Below are positions 53,708-63,783 of a DNA stretch of 64,000 nt, piece by piece. Every line of letters starts with the position of its first letter. The first letter of the stretch is position 1. The stretch is from Camellia lanceoleosa (taxonomy: Eukaryota > Streptophyta > Magnoliopsida > Ericales > Theaceae): the NCBI GenBank assembly GCA_025200525.1, contig CM045770.1, forward strand, positions 131,840,200 to 131,904,199. The letters run 5' to 3'. Below the pieces are notes generated by a model. It saw only the letters and a program-made list of their open reading frames with translations, made no database searches and was not told where the DNA came from. The translations under genes and the position numbers were made by a program.

Positions 53708-54907
53708 ATGGTCACGACTAGATCCATGGCTTCCCACCATAATGCTACCGATCACCAAACCGACCCTCCCAATCCAAACAACCCACCACAGTACTTCATC
53801 GAGCTCACCAACAGCATCAACCGTATGGCCGAACAAAACCAGGCCTTAATCAATGCTCTGCTCCAACGGAACCTCCCTATTCCTCCACCACCTCCAGATA
53901 TTCTACCCCATCCAGAACAAGTTCCGGGCCATGCTGTCCCACAACCCAATCCTCCCAACTCGGGGGGCTTGCAACCCCCTCACCCACATATACATCCACC
54001 TCCTCCACCCCCACGTCCATCAGTCATAGCTCCAGCTCCCGAAGGAGAAGCCAGTAGTGTCCGACATCTGTCTCCCTCTGGCGGTGACAACATTCCCCTT
54101 TGGGACGCTGAACTCTAAGCCATGAAACTCCAACTCCAAGGGGTTAGGCAGAATATCCAACATAAGCCCTCCACCACAGCAAACTCCCCATTTGTCGCCT
54201 CCATCCGAGACAAACCCCTACCCGCCAAGTTCAAAATGCCTACCATCGACCCCTTTGACGGAACGACCGACCTCGTCGACCACCTGGAGACCTACCGTAC
54301 CCTCATGATCCTCCATGCCTTCCCTGACGAAATCATGTGCCGAGCCTTTCCCGTGACACTGAAGGGGTCGGCTCGGCTATGGTTCAACCAGTTGCCACCA
54401 GATTCGGTCTCCACATTTCAGCATCTCAGTGACTCCTTTCTGAGCCACTTCATCGGGGCCCAACGCCAGCGACGCCCGGCGACCCAACTCCTCAACATCC
54501 GCCGATCGAGGGGAATCATCACAGCTTTGTCACTCGCTTCAACACCGGCCTTGTGTTATCAAAACGATGATAAAGTCATCCTTACAGCCTTCATGGCCGG
54601 TCTGCGGTCATCCGATTTCCTCTTCTCCCTCTCTAAGAACCCCCCGACATCCATGGCAGCCTTGCTCTCCAAAGCCCAAAAGTACATGAACGCCGAGGAT
54701 TCTCTAGCCGCTCGGCAGGACTCAACAACTAAATATCTGACCCCCGGAGAAAAGAGGAAAGACCAAGAACCTAGTAACACCCGGCATCATAATCAAACAT
54801 CCCGCTATGCCGATCGATCCTCGCCCGAGTCGGCCACCGATAAGAAGACCGCTCGGTCGGTTCGAGCGATATACACCCCTCAATTCTCCCATGGAACAAG
54901 TCCTTAA
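53708..54907 (+). pseudogene. Element H gag, main part
   Basis: Starts MVTTRSMASHHNATDH at 53708, about 80 bases after the primer site. The first 130 residues are low complexity with proline-rich runs; a TAA at 54116 interrupts (DAEL-stop-AMKLQLQ). Then the capsid domain: KFKMPTIDPFDGTTDLVDHL, FPVTLKGSARLWFNQLPPDS, LSDSFLSHFIGAQRQRR and, after about 60 bases in a shifted frame (54515-54560), DDKVILTAFMAGL and MAALLSKAQKYMNAEDSL. The charged C-terminal region is cut by a frameshift at about 54880. Gag would assemble the particle; the domain itself is nearly complete. Confidence 0.93.
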
Positions 54908-55440
54908 CCAGATCCAACGGGACTACCCCCTCAAGTGGCCTCTTCCTCCACGGAATCCTTCCAACCGTAAAGACTAGTCCAAATATTGTCGTTTCCACCA
55001 GGACCACGGCCATAACACTGACGATTGCATCAGCCTCAAGGATCAAGTGGAGACCCTCATTCGCCAGGGGCGTCTAAGTCGGTTCACAGACACCCGCCCT
55101 TAACAGAGGCACAGAGCCGAGCCCCACAGGGACAATCGCAGGCACACCCCCCCACGGCGACCTCCCCAACAACCTCTGCCACAAGGTAATCCACCCCCAC
55201 CTGTCGGTGAAATCAGAGTCATCTCGGGCGGTCTTGCTTGCGGGGGACCGTCGCGCTCGGCTCAGAGAGCAGAACTGAGAAAAATACGACAGGGCTCGGA
55301 TAAGGCAGTCATCACAGTAGACCGACCCCCCAAGCAGTGGACTGAGCCCATTACCTTCACAGACGCCGACTGTACAGGCATCCGTTATCCACATGATGAT
55401 CCTCTCGTCATCTCTGCCGTCCTCTCCAACTACAAGGTCA
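54891..55440 (+). pseudogene. Element H gag C-terminus with zinc-binding motif
   Basis: In frame 3, MEQVLNQIQRDYPLKWP leads to a TAG at 54975 and [21 protein letters not shown], a C-x2-F-H-x4-G-H-x2-x-D-D-C motif typical of Tat Gag, then [12 protein letters not shown] and a TAA at 55101. The linker (VGEIRVISGG, TFTDADCTGIRYPHDDPLVISAVLSNY) runs into the protease without another stop. Confidence 0.9.
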
Positions 55441-56505
55441 GGCGAGTCCTCATCGACAATGGAAGCTCTTCAGACATCATATTCCTCGGCTACTTCCGCC
55501 AGCTCAAGATCGGAGAGGAAAGTCTGTCTCCACTCCAAACCCCCTTGGTCGGTTTCACTGGCGACCGGGTGACCTCTATCGGCTCCATTGATCTCCCCAT
55601 CACCATTGGGGAATACCCACAGCAGACCACGAAGCTGCTCACTTTCCTTGTAGTCGATTGCCCCTCTGCCTACAACATCATTCTCGGCCGCACTGCCCTC
55701 AACGCCTTCCAAGCCATCACATCCACCTACCACCTTGCCCTCAAGTTCCCTACTGATCTCGGGGTCGGAACAATCAGAGGAGAACAGACCGTCGCCAGAG
55801 AATGTTATGTGGCCTCACTTAAAGAAGTCAAATTGAAGAAGGCAATGATCATTGAAGGACTTGACGTCCGAGATGAGGACGAACTGATCAGAGGCGAACC
55901 TGTGGAGGAACTTGTCGAAGTTAACATCGATCCCACCAACCCACTTAAAACCGCCAAAATCGGCAGTCAACTACCTTCCCAAGCAAAGGCCGACCTCACC
56001 GCCCTCCTGACCGAGCACAGAGACGTCTTTGCCTGGACCCATGCAGACATGCCGGGCATTAACCCCTCTTTCATAACTCACCACCTCAGTATCGAGCCTC
56101 ATTTCCGACCTTACCGACAGAAGCAACGTATCTTCCACCCAGAGCGCAATAACCTCATAGCCACAGAAGTCGACAAACTCCTTGAAGCTCAGTTCATCCG
56201 AAACGTAGACTATCCCAAATGGCTGTCCAATGTGGTTCTAGTCCGCAAGAACAATGGCAAGTGGCGTCTCTGCGTCGATTACTCTGACCTGAACCGAGCT
56301 TGCCCCAAAGATAGCTATCCACTCCCCCGAATTGATCTGCTGGTCGACGCCACGACCGGTCACCAAATGCTCAGCTTCATGCATGCCTTCTCCGGGTACA
56401 ACCAAATCATGATGCACTCATCTGACCAGGAACACACATCCTTCATCACCGACCGGGGCACCTACCACTACCGTGTCATGCCATTCGGACTAAAGAACGC
56501 GGGGG
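55441..56505 (+). pseudogene. Element H protease and reverse transcriptase, first part
   Basis: The protease motif reads VRRVLIDNGSSSDIIF (Asp at 55455); DNGSS instead of DTGAS is the usual Tat form, so it may be functional. LGRTALNAFQAITSTYHLALKFPT closes the protease. After a linker of about 130 codons RT begins: HRDVFAWTHADMPGI, HFRPYRQKQRIFHPER, AQFIRNVDYPKWLSNVVLVRKNNGKWRLCVDYSDLNRACPKDSYPLPRID and FSGYNQIMMHSSDQEHTSFIT. The frame is lost in a six-G run at 56501-56506 within FGLKNAG. Confidence 0.95.
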
Positions 56506-57250
56506 GCTACTTACCAACAGTTAGTCAACGCAGTCTTCCAACACCAGATCGGTCGAAATATGGAAGTGCATGTGGATGATATGCTAGTCAAAAGCAAACT
56601 CTCCGCCGACCACCTGACCGACCTACGGGAAACCTTTACCACCCTTCGCAAGTACCAGATGAAGCTCAACCCGGAGAAGTGCGCCTTTGGCGTAGGATCC
56701 GGAAAATTCTTGGGCTTTATGGTCAGTCAGCGCGGAATTGAGGCCAACCCCGAGAAGATCAAGGCCTTGATTGAGATGCAGTCGCCCAAAACCGTTAAAG
56801 AAGTTCAGAGACTCGCTGGCAGAGTGGCAGCCCTCAACCGGTTCATCTCCCGCGCATCAGATAAGTGCCTACCGTTCTTCAAAGTCCTTCGGCAGACCTT
56901 TGAATGGACGACTGAATCCGAAGAAGCCTTTCAATAGTTAAAGCAGTGCATGGCCAATCCTCCCCTTCTCTCACAGGCAGTCACAGGTGAGCCCCTCTTC
57001 CTCTACTTAGCAGTATCAAGCACCGCAGTCAGTGCAGCTCTCATCAGAGAGGACGGTTGATCCCAACGGCCGGTCTACTACATCGGTCGAGCTCTCAGGA
57101 GCGAGCAAGACTACCCCTACTAGAAAAGTCACGGCCTTGGTCACCGCTCTGACGACTCGCCCTACTTCCAAGCCCACTCTATAGTGGTCCTCACCGACCA
57201 GCCCCTGAGGAAGGTTATGCAGCAACCAGAGCTCTCAGGAAGACTAATGC
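56506..57250 (+). pseudogene. Element H reverse transcriptase end and first RNase H
   Basis: The frame after the G run continues TYQQLVNAVFQHQIGR to HVDDMLVKSK, the catalytic pair at 56575-56580 (Tyr of YVDD is His). LNPEKCAFGVGSGKFLGFMVSQRGIEANPEKI and RLAGRVAALNRFISR complete RT. The retroviral-position RNase H follows with TAG at 56935, TGA at 57058 and TAG at 57121; RPVYYIGRAL and HSIVVLTDQPLRKVMQQ remain readable. The first RNase H is therefore inactivated by three stops, which is notable because Tat elements carry a second one. Confidence 0.93.
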
Positions 57251-57830
57251 AATGGTCGAGAAAGCCGAGCGATTCGACATCTCTTATCGCCCCCGGACAG
57301 CAATCAAGGGGCAAGCTGTTGCTGACTTTATCTCGGAATTCACCAATCCAGCCCCAGCCGCTAACCCTCCACCCCCACCAGCTCCACCAGAGCCCAAAGA
57401 TCCTCATTCTTGGACACTTAATGTTGACGGCTCGTCCCGCAGGGAAGGAAGCGGGGCTGGACTCATCCTCACCTCCCCTGAGGGTGGTTATTTCAAATGT
57501 GCCCTCCGTCTCTTGTTTGCGGCCAGCAACAATGAGGCTGAATATGAAGCATTAATAGCAGGACTTCGTCTGGCCAAAGACATTGGTGTCAGCCACGTCC
57601 GCGTGTTCAGTGACTCCCAACTCATCGTCGGACAGATCACAGGGGAATTCGACGCCAAAGATGGCACAATGCGGGCTTACAGGGACATGGCACTCTCCCT
57701 TGTTCGCCTCTTCAATACTTTCCAGATCAGACACATACCTCGGGCGGAAAACTCCAAAGCAGATGAGATGGCCCAGCTCGCCTCTGCCGACCATTCCGAC
57801 CTCAGCCATGGAGTTCGCCTCGAATACTTA
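57251..57830 (+). pseudogene. Element H archaeal-type RNase H (second)
   Basis: A clean frame from 57252. After a Pro-rich linker, LNVDGSSRREGSGAGLIL (Asp at 57426), ASNNEAEYEALIAGL (Glu at 57534), VFSDSQLIVGQITGEF (Asp at 57612) and IPRAENSKADEMAQLAS (Asp at 57762) give the full D-E-D-D set. In the Tat lineage this acquired archaeal/plant-type RNase H sits after the original one and can take over RNA removal. It is intact over its whole length here. Confidence 0.95.
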
Positions 57831-59128
57831 GCCCACCCGGCCATCTCGCCCGACCTACCAGAAGTGCAATTCCTCCAGACGGAGCCCATCCCTTGGGCAT
57901 CCGACATCTTCCTCTTCTTGACCACTGGAGAACTCCCAGATGACCAACAGCAGGCTGTCAAGGTCAGAGCTCGATCGGCTAACTACACCCTGGTCGACGG
58001 CGTCCTTTACAAGCGCGGTTTTTCACGCCCGTACCTGCGATGCCTCAACCCCGCCCAAGCAACCTATGTGATGCAAGAAATCCATGAAGGGATCTGTGGC
58101 AATCATTCGGGTGGCAGGTCTCTCGCTCACAAAATACTCCGTACAGGCTACTTCTGGCTGACTCTCAACCAAGATGCCACTGATTTTGTGCTCAAATGTG
58201 ACAAGTGTCAGCGTTTCGCCAACATCCCCCATGCTCCTCCCACTGAGCTGATCACCCTCTACAGCCCTTACCCGTTCGCCAAATGGGGAATCGACTTGAT
58301 TGGTCCACTCCCCACTGGCCGAGGCCAGACCAAATTCGCGATTGTTGCCATTGATTACTTCACCAAGTGGGTCGAAGCAGAACCCCTCGCCACTATCACC
58401 GAGCGAACACCACCAAGTTTATCTGGCAATCGATCGTTTGCCGATTTGGCATCCCTCAGGCCATCGACTCTGACAATGGTAAACAATTCGACAACGCCAA
58501 ATACAGGAAATTTTGTGCAGATCTCCAGATTCAACCATGCTTCTCTTCCCCCGGTCATCCCCAAGCAAATGGCCAAGTTTAGGTCACCAACCGTTCTCTC
58601 CTGAAGATCATCAAAACTAAGATCGAAGCTGCTAAAGGCCTCTGGGCTGAGGAACTACCACATGTACTCTGGGCTTACCGAACCACTGCCCGGACTCCTA
58701 CTGGGGAAACCCTTTTTTGCTTAACATATGGCGCCGAGGCGGTCATTCCGGTAGAAGTCGGTCTGCCCACCCCTAGGGTCTTACATCCGGATCTCGCCTC
58801 AACCGAAGAACTCCGTCAAGCAGACCTGGACCTCATCGAAGAGCTCAGAGAGACTGCTGTTGTCAGATTAGCTTCGTACCAGCAGAAAATGAGAACACAC
58901 TACAACCGCCGAGTCCGACCACGAGAATTCTCTATTGGCGACCTTGTCTTGAGAGAAATAACTCTTGCCACAAGGAATCCGACCGAGGGCAAACTAGCAG
59001 CCAAATGGGAGGGACCCTACGTTGTGAAGGACCGCCCACGGCCAGGCACTTACCGACTTCAAGACATGGATGGCCGAGACCTTCCCCATCCCTGGAATGC
59101 TGAACATCTGAAGCGTTACTATCAATGA
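57831..59128 (+). pseudogene. Element H integrase
   Basis: It continues in frame: HEGICGNHSGGRSLAHKIL...CDKCQ is the HHCC zinc region. KWGIDLIGPLP holds the first Asp (58293). After a frameshift near 58405, IDSDNGKQF has the second Asp (58472). In D-D-35-E integrases the Glu follows with 35 residues between; the codon exactly there is TAG at 58580, where GQV-stop-VTNRS replaces GQxEVTNR. The C-terminal part (RTTARTPTGETLFCLTYGAEAVIP, MRTHYNRRVRPREFSIGDLVLRE, KLAAKWEGPYVVKD) runs clean to the stop at 59126. Loss of the Glu abolishes strand transfer. Confidence 0.95.
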
Positions 59129-59271
59129 ATCCTTACTTTTGTATTGTCAAACTTGTTGTATTTTCCTTTTTCAATACATAATGCAAACTTCGGACTGAGC
59201 TCCCAACTTTTATCATTCAACTGTCTGTATGCCGTTCTCATGACTCTCTCACTTGCAGCATTCAAAAGCCT
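59129..59271 (+). other. Element H spacer after pol
   Basis: About 140 bp with TTGTATTTTCCTTTTTCAATACATAATG, resembling a 3' end. No gene. Confidence 0.5.
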
Positions 59272-59890
59272 CAGCCAGACCTGAGCACTTTCAAAAGCCT
59301 CAGCCAGACCTGAGCACTTTCAAAAGCCTCCGCCAGACCCGAGCACTTTCAAAAGCCTCCGCCAGACCCGAGCACTTTCAAAAGCCTCAGCCAGACCTGA
59401 GCACTTTCAAAAGCCTCGGCCAGACCCGAGCACTTTCAAAAGCCTCAGCCAGACCTGAGCACTTTCAAAAGCCTCAGTCAAACCTGAGCACTTTCAAAAG
59501 CCTCAGTCCAACCCGAGCACTTTCTAAAGCCTCGGCCAGACCGAGCACTTTCAAAAGCCTCGGCCAGACCGAGCACTTTCAAAAGCCTCAGTCAGACCTG
59601 AGCACTTTCAAAAGCCTCAGTCCAACCCGAGCACTTTCCAAAGCCTCGGCCAGACCGAGCACTTTCAAAAGCCTCAGTCAGACCTGAGCACTTTCAAAAG
59701 CCTCAGTCCAACCCGAGCACTTTCCAAAGCCTCGGCCAGACCGAGCACTTTCAAAAGCCTCAGTCAGACCTGAGCACTTTCAAAAGCCTCAGTCCAACCT
59801 GAGCACTTACAAAAGCCTCGGCCAGACCGAGCACTTTCAAAAGCCTCAGTCCGACCTGAGCACTTTCAAAACCCTCAGTCCGACAAAGCA
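59260..59890 (+). repeat. 29-bp minisatellite in element H
   Basis: About 21 tandem copies of GAGCACTTTCAAAAGCCTC followed by A/GGCCAGACC or AGTCCAACC, period 29 bp with 28-bp variants. Four versions of the variable half (AGCCAGACCT, GGCCAGACC, AGTCAGACCT, AGTCCAACCC) occur, and from about 59460 they follow a higher-order cycle of three units. A tandem repeat between pol and the 3' LTR is a known trait of Retand-like elements. Confidence 0.97.
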
Positions 59891-60514
59891 CGTTCGAACA
59901 TCAGAAGACCCAGCGAAACAAATACCAGCATAGCCTTGGGAGCACACTTAGTCACAAGTTAAGGTCACAAAATTTTACAACATCTCTACTTAGTCAAATT
60001 CCAACGGTGTTCCTCAATTTCTCCCCTACAGGTTTACTATTGGCCCCTTTAGTTACAATTTAAAACCTACTTTCCTGCCCTCATTCATTGAATTTTTACA
60101 CAAGTCTAATCTCCCTCTGCATGAAGGAATTTTATCAGTTCACTCTAACTCTGCGTGATGGAATTTTTAATTTAACAAGTTCGAATTCACAAGTTCAAAT
60201 TCAAATTCAAATTCACAATTTCATCCTCTTCAATTTATCAGTCCAATTTTATCAGTCTAATCTCACAAGTTCAAATTCACTTGGCTCACTTAGCTCAAGT
60301 TCACTCTGTCATGAAGTTGAATTTTTTCATAAGTTCATTACTCGTTTTTATTACACGCATTTCTCCATTTCCAACCCACCAAACAAATAAACACAGTTAA
60401 TTACAAGACATAAATGGAGTTTTATTCATTCGCAAAATGTGTACATCAGTTTATTACAATACTTCAAAAACAAAACAAAACAAAAATGTGTATACAAGTA
60501 CATTTATTTTCAGA
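59891..60514. other. Element H AT-richer spacer
   Basis: 620 bp with AAGTTCAAATTCA-type repeats (60180-60300). No supported gene. It separates the minisatellite from the antisense ORF end. Confidence 0.6.
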
Positions 60515-62960
60515 TCACTCCCCCTCCTCACTGGAGATGAGATCTGCCTTCTCTATACCATCATCCTCTTCAATCGCCACCCTACTAAAGTCAAGCTCTG
60601 GGAACAGCTCTTCAGCCTTGCGTTTGAACATTTTCCACCCGCTGTCCCAGTACTCTGACATTTCATGCTTATAGAAGTCCGACTGCTGGAAGCTTGCAAT
60701 CACCTCAGACTCAGTTTTCCCAGCAGTCGTCTTCGATGGCCCAGCCCCCCCAATCTCCTCCCTTGCTAAGTCTTGCAATCGCAAAGATCAATCGCCATCT
60801 GAACTCAGAGACCCTTTGAATTGAGTAACAACAAGAACATAAAGATCGGTAGATCGCCTTTCCGAGGCCACCTTTCTCTTCGCTCACTTTTTTGTAGGGC
60901 CTCCTTTTCACCGCAGCCTTAGCCCTTCGCCTCCTCCAACTCTCCACGCAGAGCATCAGCCGTAGTGGCTCCCCTCCTCATCTCCTCCTCCACCTCCTTC
61001 TTTAGGCTCTCCTTCTCCGCCCTCGCCTTCTCCATCTCTGCTTCCAACTCCCTCATAAGCCTCTTCCTCTGCCTTGGCAAGCTCGTCCTCCAACTCCTTT
61101 TGCAGAGCCTCAGCCTTAGTATCTACATCATCTCTCTGCCTGACGAGCTCTTCGTTATTGGTCATGGCCTCCTCATGCCGCTCGACCGCGATGGCACAGG
61201 CCTTTTGGGACTCCTCCAACTTTTTCTGCTTACCAGTCAACTGGAACTCGAGCGACACAACCTTGCGGCGCGTGTCCTCCAACTCTAACTTGACTGATGA
61301 TAGCTCAATATGGGCAGTCTTCCATGCAGCACTCTCCTTCTTCAGCTTGGTCAGATCTGCCTTGGCCTCTTCAGTTTTGATTTTATCGCTGCAGTTTTTC
61401 TCAAGAGGCCCTCGCCAGGAGTTACCTCCATTTGGGCGGAGCATAACCCCCTGAACAGGTCGGCCTCATTAAATCCAGAGGCCGAGCGCAGACCTGACTC
61501 CTCTACCATCCTCACTAGGCGGTCTGCCCCCGCCCTAGCTGCGCCTCCATCTCTCTCCAGTCTCCCAGCCACAAAGACGCCACAGGTAAATCGTGGCACC
61601 TGTGCCAACTCCTCTTTCCTGAGGCACAGGGCCCCTTTGGGTCTGCTCCCTCCCGCTTGGCTCAACCCCAACCAACCCAGCTTCCACTTGCACCGCTGGG
61701 GTCTCCTCTTACCTCCCACTTGGCTCACCCACCAAATTTAACTTCCACCTGTCCTGCTGGGGTCTTCTCCACAACGTCCACCGTTGGATTGGTTATCACC
61801 ACTTCTGGGGTGTCTTTTGTCACAAGGACCTCTGCCCCAGCTGAGACGCCCACTTCTTCTGGGGTCTGCTCCACCTCTTCCCCCTCTACTCGCTTGGCCA
61901 AACTGGCCTCTTCCATCCTTACCTCCTTTCTTCTTTTTTGGCTGGCTCTTCTTCCCTCCACCTTAACCTTTTCTTTTTCTTCCCCACGCCCAGCGCCTCC
62001 ATCTCTTTCAACGACCTTTCCTTCAGAGGGTCTTTTGGGAGCAATCGTGGAACGAACTCCACCAAATTCTTCTCTTCCAAGGGTTTGGGACGAGGTCAGA
62101 TCCTCTCCCTCGCCACTGGCCGAGGCAGTCGGTCGACTTGGGACTTCTTGAATTTCTGGGCTTTCACCAGGATGGCTTGATCCTCTGCCTCTTGCGCCTT
62201 TCTTCTTGCCTCCAGCTCTGATCGGTCGAGGTCTCCACCGCTCGGCTGTGGACCCAACCCAGCTTCAAACAACGCCGACGGCTGAACCAGCTCGTCCCAC
62301 CTGACTTTTTCCCTCTCCTTCCACTCCTTCACCTTCTTTATCCTCTCCTCCGCCGCCCTCCCCAACTTTAGCTCCACAGACTTGGTTGGCACCTTCCACA
62401 CGGTGCGCACACCGGCCCCTCCAGAGGTGGACACATAGAACCACCGCGGCCTCCAACCTTTGATGGACGTTGGTAAACCAGCCACCAAACCCTTCGCCCG
62501 CACCGAAGGGTGATCCAGTCTCCCCACGCCTCAAGCCTTGTAGCGACCAAAGAGCTCTCCACCGTCATGGCCACCCTCCGTTCGCCTTCGCCAAGCACTT
62601 GCTAAGCCAACAGATTTTCCATGCATTGGGCATCGCTGTTCTGTGCTACCTCCGTGGTTGAGCACATCTACCACGATTTACGGCAGAGGCAACCTCAGTC
62701 CCCCTTTTAGAGCTTCTTCGTCGAGGGAAAACTCTCTCGCTCGACGCCGACGCCTTCCGTCGATTTGGCACCAAAGAATTGACCCTCCACCGGACCGGTA
62801 CTTTCGCGGATAGCCTCTAACTCCGCTGTAATAATGGATCTCACGACCGAATGCCAAGTGGTCCGTTCCACTCGACCGATTGTCACGCCGATGGTTTATC
62901 ACGATGGAACATAGAATCGCGCCACCGATTCCCGCGCTTTTGACTCAGATCAACCGCTAG
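60515..62960 (-). pseudogene. Element H antisense ORF
   Basis: The minus strand carries a degenerate gene in several frames. Near 62680-62900 SLDEEALKGGLRLPLP, then 62527-62096 with GWRPRWFYVSTSGG, VWKVPTKSVELKLG and EERIKKVKEWKEREKVRWDELV. 61961-61725 is Glu/Val-rich. 61444-60956 is a long coiled coil (KLELEDTRRKVVSLEFQLTGKQKKLEE) with a Gly-rich tail. 60784-60515 ends with EYWDSGWKMFKRKAEELFPELDF and an acidic tail. This resembles the 'putative gypsy-type transposon' (Transposase_28-like) proteins that lie antisense in Tat elements. Function unknown. Frameshifts separate the pieces. Confidence 0.8.
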
Positions 62961-63205
62961 TTCCTCTCATCATCTTCCCGATTGGATTTACCCCCGACAA
63001 TTGCAGTTCTTCGCTGGGCCATTTTAAGCTGCCATATACCAAAACCAAGATTAATTCTGATCCAATGATCCAACATCGCCTTCACGCCGCTTCCCCGCCT
63101 GGCCACCACACTCGACCTCTCCCGCCGGTCACCCTCACGGCCGATCTCCCTACCGGCCCGATTCATCTTCCTTATTATTATTCCCTTGGACTAAAGTCGA
63201 CTCTA
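62961..63205. other. Element H region upstream of the antisense ORF
   Basis: About 245 bp, GC-rich, without a recognisable domain. As the 5' side of the antisense ORF it could hold its promoter. I see no TATA box. Confidence 0.4.
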
Positions 63206-63218
63206 AATGGGGGACTAC
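63206..63218 (+). promoter_or_regulatory. Polypurine tract of element H
   Basis: AAATGGGGGACTAC directly precedes the 3' LTR. Confidence 0.9.
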
Positions 63219-63778
63219 TGACATGGATAGGCCCACAAGGGCCACAGCCCACCATGAGTAAACCCAGGCCCACCATTTAAACCCTATTGCATAACCCGGT
63301 TAGTAAAACCCAGCATCACTAGAAGCCAACTGGGCAGGGAAGGCCAATGATATTCGGACACACGGCAGACGCAGGACAGGCAACGTCAGCAGACAAAGAT
63401 CTGCAAAGTTATTGCCACAGCACATCACCATTAATGCAGCCCATCACAGCATTTATTGCGACAACACCTCCCAGCCGGAATAGCATCCCCTCACTCTGAA
63501 CAAGACGAACCACGGCGTAAGCTTTCGGTGGGGAGGTCAGAACGGCTGAGACAGTGAAATGATTACCAAAGGATATAAGCAAAACTTGAAGACAAGAAGA
63601 AGGTTAAGTTCTCTGTCTTTCTCTCTCACTACGTTACTTATTACATCTTCTAATTTATACACCGGAGGGTTCGCCGGGGGACTACCCCGTTCCTCGTTGG
63701 ACTTGTTTGCAGGTTATCCAGTGGACCCGAGGAGCTTGGATCGGTCTAACCCATTCACCAGGATGAACTGCATCATCA
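63219..63778 (+). repeat. Element H 3' LTR
   Basis: 560 bp, TGACATGGAT...GCATCATCA, followed by TTTAC. It has one unit of the 19-bp repeat that is doubled in the 5' copy. Confidence 0.97.
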
Positions 63779-63783
63779 TTTAC

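Larger units (their letters stand above)
53031..63778 (+). mobile_element. Element H: full-length Tat/Retand-like element
   Basis: 10.7 kb, LTRs of 579 and 560 bp starting TGACATGG and ending CATCATCA, TTTAC duplications, primer site TGGCGCCGTCTGTGGG, polypurine tract AATGGGGGAC. Order: gag, protease, RT, RNase H, a second archaeal-type RNase H, integrase, then a 29-bp minisatellite and an antisense ORF before the 3' LTR. The dual RNase H, the protease DNGSS and the long 3' region with tandem repeat define the plant Tat lineage (Retand-like). GC content is visibly higher than in the surroundings. Seven stops and about four frameshifts were counted in gag-pol. Confidence 0.97.

Noticed and set aside
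59253..59687. 144-codon frame with repeated STFKSL and ALSKAS phrases
   Set aside because: A product of the 29-bp minisatellite: 29 is not a multiple of 3, so all frames rotate through the same words. No start context or domain.
59260..59890. Possible CRISPR-like array
   Set aside because: Units are directly adjacent with no unique spacers; this is a minisatellite in a plant retroelement.
60956..61454. Plus-strand serine-rich frame of 126 codons
   Set aside because: It is the complement of the coiled-coil part of the antisense ORF, whose charged heptads are the likelier coding sense.
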